This document shows, piece by piece, positions 60,983 through 64,000 of a stretch of DNA of 64,000 nt; position 1 is the first letter of the stretch; every line of letters starts with the position of its first letter. This DNA is from Luteimonas rhizosphaerae. Lineage in GTDB: Bacteria; Pseudomonadota; Gammaproteobacteria; Xanthomonadales; Xanthomonadaceae. Position numbers and translations under genes: made by a program. Location of the stretch: contig NZ_NRQR01000025.1 of assembly GCF_002849595.1 (NCBI RefSeq), positions 62,001-126,000 of the forward strand, given 5' to 3'. The notes below the pieces were generated by a model that made no database searches, was not told the origin of the DNA, and saw nothing but the letters and a program-made list of their open reading frames with translations.

Positions 60983-61348
60983 TCAGTCGCCTGCCGCCGC
61001 CCGCGTCTTGTGGTCGATGTACTCGTCCATGCGGCTGAGCAGCCGCCACCACTCCGAGCCGTCGTCGCGGTAGGTGCGCACCGCGCCGGCGCGGACGAGG
61101 ATGCGCCGCAGCTCGTCGTCCTCGAAGCCGCCGAGGTGCTTGCGCAGCACCTCGAACGAGCGGTCGGTGTAGCCCTTGTGGCCGAGGAAGTGGCGTGCGG
61201 TGTCCTCGGCCATGAATTCGGTCTTGTATTGCTCGCGCAGTCGCAGCAGTTGCTGGGCGTGCAACTGCCGGTTCAGGACATAGCTGATCCCGCCGCCGAC
61301 CAGCGCGCCGAGCAGTGACGCCAGTGCGCCGGCGATCAGGGCGTCCAT
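60983..61348 (-). CDS. Membrane-anchored hypothetical protein
   Basis: 121 residues from ATG 61348. A first membrane segment (LIAGALASLLGALVGGGISYVL) then a cytoplasmic helical domain with ARHFLGHKGYTDRSFEVLRK and RTYRDDGSEWWRLLSRMDEY. The start overlaps the end of the glycosyltransferase gene by 13 bases. Family unknown. Confidence 0.65.
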   Translation of the reverse strand: MDALIAGALASLLGALVGGGISYVLNRQLHAQQLLRLREQYKTEFMAEDTARHFLGHKGYTDRSFEVLRKHLGGFEDDELRRILVRAGAVRTYRDDGSEWWRLLSRMDEYIDHKTRAAAGD

Positions 61349-62427
61349 GCGGGCGCTGCCTGCAGATCCGCGCGACGGCGCTCGAACGCGGCGACGGCAT
61401 CGTCGACGGTGACCAGGCGCATGACGTCGTCGAACTCGATCTTGGTGCCCCAGGGCAGCTCGGACGCCGGCTTGCCCAGGTACTTGCGCGCGGCGTCGTC
61501 GTAGCGGTCGACGCAGAAACGCCGGTCGGAGTACGGGCCGCTGCGTGCCGGATTGCTGGCGGCATGCAGGCCGAGGACCTTGGTGCCCATGGCGTTGGCG
61601 ATGTGCATAGGCCCGGAATCGGGCGTCATCAGCAGTTGCGCGCGCGCCAGCAGGGCGGGCAGCTGCTTGAGCGTGTCCTTGCCCACCAGATCCAGCGCCG
61701 GCGCCTGCATCGCGCCGAGAATCGCGTCGGTTGTCGCGCGCTCCGGCGCGCTGCGACCGCCGCACAGCACGATGCGCCAGCCGGCCGCGGCGGCATGATC
61801 GGCCACTGCCGCGTAGCGCTCGGGCAGCCAGTTGCGACGCACATGGCTGGAACAGGGCGAGAGCATCAGGGTCGGCGTGGCGTCGTCGGGCCACTGCGCC
61901 GCGGCCCAGGCATGCGCGTCGGCGGGCACCGGCATCGCATCCCAGACGACCTCGGTCTGGCGCAGGCCCAGCGGTTCGCAGAAGCTGCCGAGCGCATCGA
62001 GTACGTGGATGCCGGGACGGTCGGGAATCCGCTCGTTGATGAAGAGCCCATGCAGGTCCTTGGACCGGGCGCGGTCGTAGCCGATGCGGCGGCGCGCGGG
62101 CAGGAATGCCGACAGCAGGTTCGCGCGGGCCGCGACCTGCATCTGCAGCAGCGCGTCGAAGCGGCGGCCGGCGAGTGTGCGGCGCAGCGCACGCATGCCG
62201 GCGAGGCCGGTCTTCTTGTCGTAGACGAGGAACTCGACCCCGGGCAGACCGTCGAGCAGGCGCTGCTCGCCCTTGCCGATGACCCAGGTCAGCGCGACAT
62301 CGGGCCAGGCCGTGCGCAGCGTGTGGATCAGCGGCAGCACATGGGTCACGTCGCCCAGCGCGGACAGCCGCAGCAGGCACAGGGAACGGGGCGCGGACGG
62401 ACGCGATGCTGACAGGGCGTTGGGCAC
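61336..62427 (-). CDS. Glycosyltransferase family 9 (heptosyltransferase-like)
   Basis: 363 residues. LCLLRLSALGDVTHVLPLI at the N-terminus, WVIGKGEQRLLDGLPGVEF, and the C-terminal LSPCSSHVRRNWLPERYAAV followed by LMTPDSGPMHIANAMG are the GT9 signatures (ADP-heptose binding). It probably adds heptose to the LPS core at the inner membrane. It faces away from kdkA with about 20 bases between starts. Confidence 0.9.
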   Translation of the reverse strand: MPNALSASRPSAPRSLCLLRLSALGDVTHVLPLIHTLRTAWPDVALTWVIGKGEQRLLDGLPGVEFLVYDKKTGLAGMRALRRTLAGRRFDALLQMQVAARANLLSAFLPARRRIGYDRARSKDLHGLFINERIPDRPGIHVLDALGSFCEPLGLRQTEVVWDAMPVPADAHAWAAAQWPDDATPTLMLSPCSSHVRRNWLPERYAAVADHAAAAGWRIVLCGGRSAPERATTDAILGAMQAPALDLVGKDTLKQLPALLARAQLLMTPDSGPMHIANAMGTKVLGLHAASNPARSGPYSDRRFCVDRYDDAARKYLGKPASELPWGTKIEFDDVMRLVTVDDAVAAFERRRADLQAAPAWTP

Positions 62428-62447
62428 GGGCTTGATAGACTCGCGGG

Positions 62448-63206
62448 ATGACCAGATTCGATCCCAGCGAGAGCCTGACGCCGATTCCGGCGAACGGCCG
62501 CGCGGGAGAGTACGGGGCCATTCTGTTCGACGGCACGCAGCTGCGGCAAGCCGATCCCCGCTGGTTCGAGCCCGAACGCTGGGGCGATCGCGCGCAACGC
62601 GTCGACGGCAGCGGGCGCGGCGGCGCCTGGTTCATCGAGGCGTCGTACGGCGACTGCGTGCTGCGGCAATACCTGCGCGGCGGCTGGGTCGGGCGCTTCA
62701 ACCGCGACCTGCACCTGTGGCGCGGCGCGACGCGGGTGCGCAGCTTCGTCGAATTCCGCCTGCTGCGCGAACTGCTGCGCCGTGATCTGCCGGTGCCGCA
62801 GCCGATCGCCGCGAGCTATCTGCGGCGCGGCCTGCAATACAAGGCCTGGATCCTGGTCGAGCGCCTGCCGGACGTGCAGTCGCTGGCCGACCTCATCGCC
62901 GTCTCGCCCGCGTCCGCGCCGCTCGAGCAGACCGGCCGGCTGATCGCGCGCTTCCACCGCGCGGGTCTCGATCACGCCGATCTCAACGCCCACAACATCC
63001 TGTTCGACGGCGTTGGCAAGGGCTGGTTCATCGATCTGGACCGGAGCCAGCTGCGGATTCCCGCCACCCGCTGGCGCGAAGCCAATCTCGCGCGGCTCAA
63101 GCGCTCGCTGCTGAAGCTGCGTGGCGCCCGCAGCGTCGAGGACGTGGAAGGCGATTTCGCCCGGTTGCGGCGCTCCTACGACACGCTGTGGAGCCGCGGC
63201 ACATGA
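62448..63206 (+). CDS. kdkA: 3-deoxy-D-manno-octulosonic acid kinase (KdkA)
   Basis: 252 residues. Phosphorylates Kdo of lipid A-Kdo in LPS core synthesis. Protein-kinase-like: HADLNAHN at 176-183 matches the H-x-D-L-N-x-x-N catalytic loop and IDLD at 195-198 the metal-binding segment. No membrane segment. Divergent from the heptosyltransferase and coupled to the MBL gene (ATGA). Confidence 0.9.
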   Translation: MTRFDPSESLTPIPANGRAGEYGAILFDGTQLRQADPRWFEPERWGDRAQRVDGSGRGGAWFIEASYGDCVLRQYLRGGWVGRFNRDLHLWRGATRVRSFVEFRLLRELLRRDLPVPQPIAASYLRRGLQYKAWILVERLPDVQSLADLIAVSPASAPLEQTGRLIARFHRAGLDHADLNAHNILFDGVGKGWFIDLDRSQLRIPATRWREANLARLKRSLLKLRGARSVEDVEGDFARLRRSYDTLWSRGT

Positions 63207-63958
63207 CGGGCTGGGCCTTGCGTTTCCAGGGCGTCGGCAATGCGGCGGCGACCGCGCTCGGGTCGCCGATGGCGACGATCGAACGCGACGGCCAGCCGTG
63301 GTTGACCATCGACTGTGGCAGCGAGGGGCTGACCGCGTACCTCGCGCACTACGGCGCCACGCCACGCGCCCTGTTCGTCACCCATACGCATCTCGATCAC
63401 GTCGGCGGTTTCGAGCGTCTGTTCGGCGCCGCGTACTTCGATCCGGACCTCCGTGGCCGCACCACGCTGTACGTGCCGGCGACCGTGGTTCCGCTGCTGC
63501 ACCGGCGTGTCGGCGATTATCCGAACGTGCTGGCCGAGGGCGGGGCGAACTTCTGGGACGCGTTCCGGCTGGTGCCGGTCGGCGACGCGTTCTGGCACGA
63601 CGGCGTCCGTCTCGAGGTTTTTCCGGTCCGCCATCACTGGCCCGAGACCGCCTACGGCCTGCGCCTGCCGGGCAGCCTGGTCTGGAGCGGCGACACCCGC
63701 CCCGTGCCGGAGATGCTCGCGCGTTTCGCCGATCGCGATGAACTGGTCGCCCACGACTGCGGCCTGCAGGGCAATCCCTCGCACAGCGGCGTCGAGGATC
63801 TCGAGCGCGACTACGCCCCCGCGCTGCTCGCCCGTTGCGTGCTCTACCACTATGCATCCACGGCCGACGGCGATGCGCTGGCCGCGCGTGGGCATCGGGT
63901 CGCGCGTCCCGGCGATGCGCTGGCGCTGGCGGCACCGACGCCGGGCCTGCCCGCATGA
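63203..63958 (+). CDS. Metallo-beta-lactamase-fold hydrolase (ribonuclease Z-like)
   Basis: 251 residues from ATG 63203, overlapping the kdkA stop. [10 protein letters not shown] at 60-69 supplies His61, His63, Asp65 and His66; [14 protein letters not shown] and SGDTRPVPE give later ligands. Family members near kdkA have no settled substrate; activity on RNA or small esters is possible. Complete length. Confidence 0.82.
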   Translation: MTGWALRFQGVGNAAATALGSPMATIERDGQPWLTIDCGSEGLTAYLAHYGATPRALFVTHTHLDHVGGFERLFGAAYFDPDLRGRTTLYVPATVVPLLHRRVGDYPNVLAEGGANFWDAFRLVPVGDAFWHDGVRLEVFPVRHHWPETAYGLRLPGSLVWSGDTRPVPEMLARFADRDELVAHDCGLQGNPSHSGVEDLERDYAPALLARCVLYHYASTADGDALAARGHRVARPGDALALAAPTPGLPA

Positions 63959-64000
63959 ACGCCCTGCTCGCGCCGACCGGCACGCCGCTCGATCGCCTGG
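63955..64000 (+). CDS. Start of next gene (cut by window edge)
   Basis: ATG 63955 overlaps the MBL stop by four bases (ATGA); 15 codons ([15 protein letters not shown]) are visible. A radical-SAM MoaA N-terminus would be compatible but cannot be established from so little sequence. Confidence 0.4.
   Translation, partial: MNALLAPTGTPLDRL

Overview
The window comes from a high-GC gammaproteobacterium, most likely of the Lysobacteraceae/Xanthomonadaceae (Lysobacter, Luteimonas or Xanthomonas relatives). This rests on chromosomal neighbourhoods I recognise: hup next to tRNA-Val/tRNA-Asp and ppiD, the mltD-gloB / methyltransferase-rnhA-dnaQ block, and a KDO kinase (kdkA) beside a heptosyltransferase. 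It is inferred from gene content, not from a database comparison.

Layout. (1) 1-16459 is the right part of a prophage cut by the window edge: tail-tube-like protein, tape measure, large tail-tip and fibre proteins, an orphan Dam methylase, a minus-strand operon headed by an enlarged SRAP protein, and small accessory genes. It ends at a displaced 3' half of tRNA-Cys, the far attachment site. (2) 16496-32213 is host chromosome: tRNA-Gly, tRNA-Leu, an FMN/Fe-S glutamate-synthase-like protein, a cation symporter, an acetyltransferase, an L,D-transpeptidase lipoprotein, a frameshifted NlpC/P60 hydrolase, two tRNA-Asp, tRNA-Val, hup, ppiD, a LysM transglycosylase, gloB, a methyltransferase, rnhA, dnaQ and a PP2C phosphatase. 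(3) 32214-60225 is a second integrated element in tRNA-Ser(CGA). It is bounded by an 18-bp direct repeat, has a P4-type integrase at the left end and the intact tRNA at the right end. (4) 60212-64000 is chromosome again: tRNA-Ser, a DUF6165-type gene, and lipopolysaccharide core genes.

The second element is a mosaic and looks decayed as a phage. It has integration and replication genes (integrase, AlpA-type regulators, a primase-type zinc finger, a RepA-type ATPase broken in its P-loop, repeats that may be an origin). It also has only three virion genes, which match in order and size the DNA-ejection proteins gp7, gp20 and gp16 of P22-like podophages. No terminase, portal or coat gene is present. 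The join between an acetyltransferase and the gp7-like gene looks like a deletion scar. The rest (about 45-60 kb) is cargo of lower GC: an AbiV-type abortive-infection protein, a metallo-beta-lactamase-fold protein, a two-gene unit of unknown function, an HNH endonuclease pair, a second SRAP copy about 94% identical to the first prophage's, a broken response regulator with two tandem unknown paralogues, a Gp2/YfjJ-type protein, and at least six small AlpA/excisionase-type regulators. So many regulators suggest several elements stacked at one tRNA site.

The best places to look for something undescribed are the 49.6-50.9 kb two-gene unit, the 55.8-57.0 kb HNH pair, the orphan MBL protein at 46.1-47.4 kb, and the SRAP cassette shared by both elements. 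No CRISPR array, rRNA gene or intact insertion sequence was seen.
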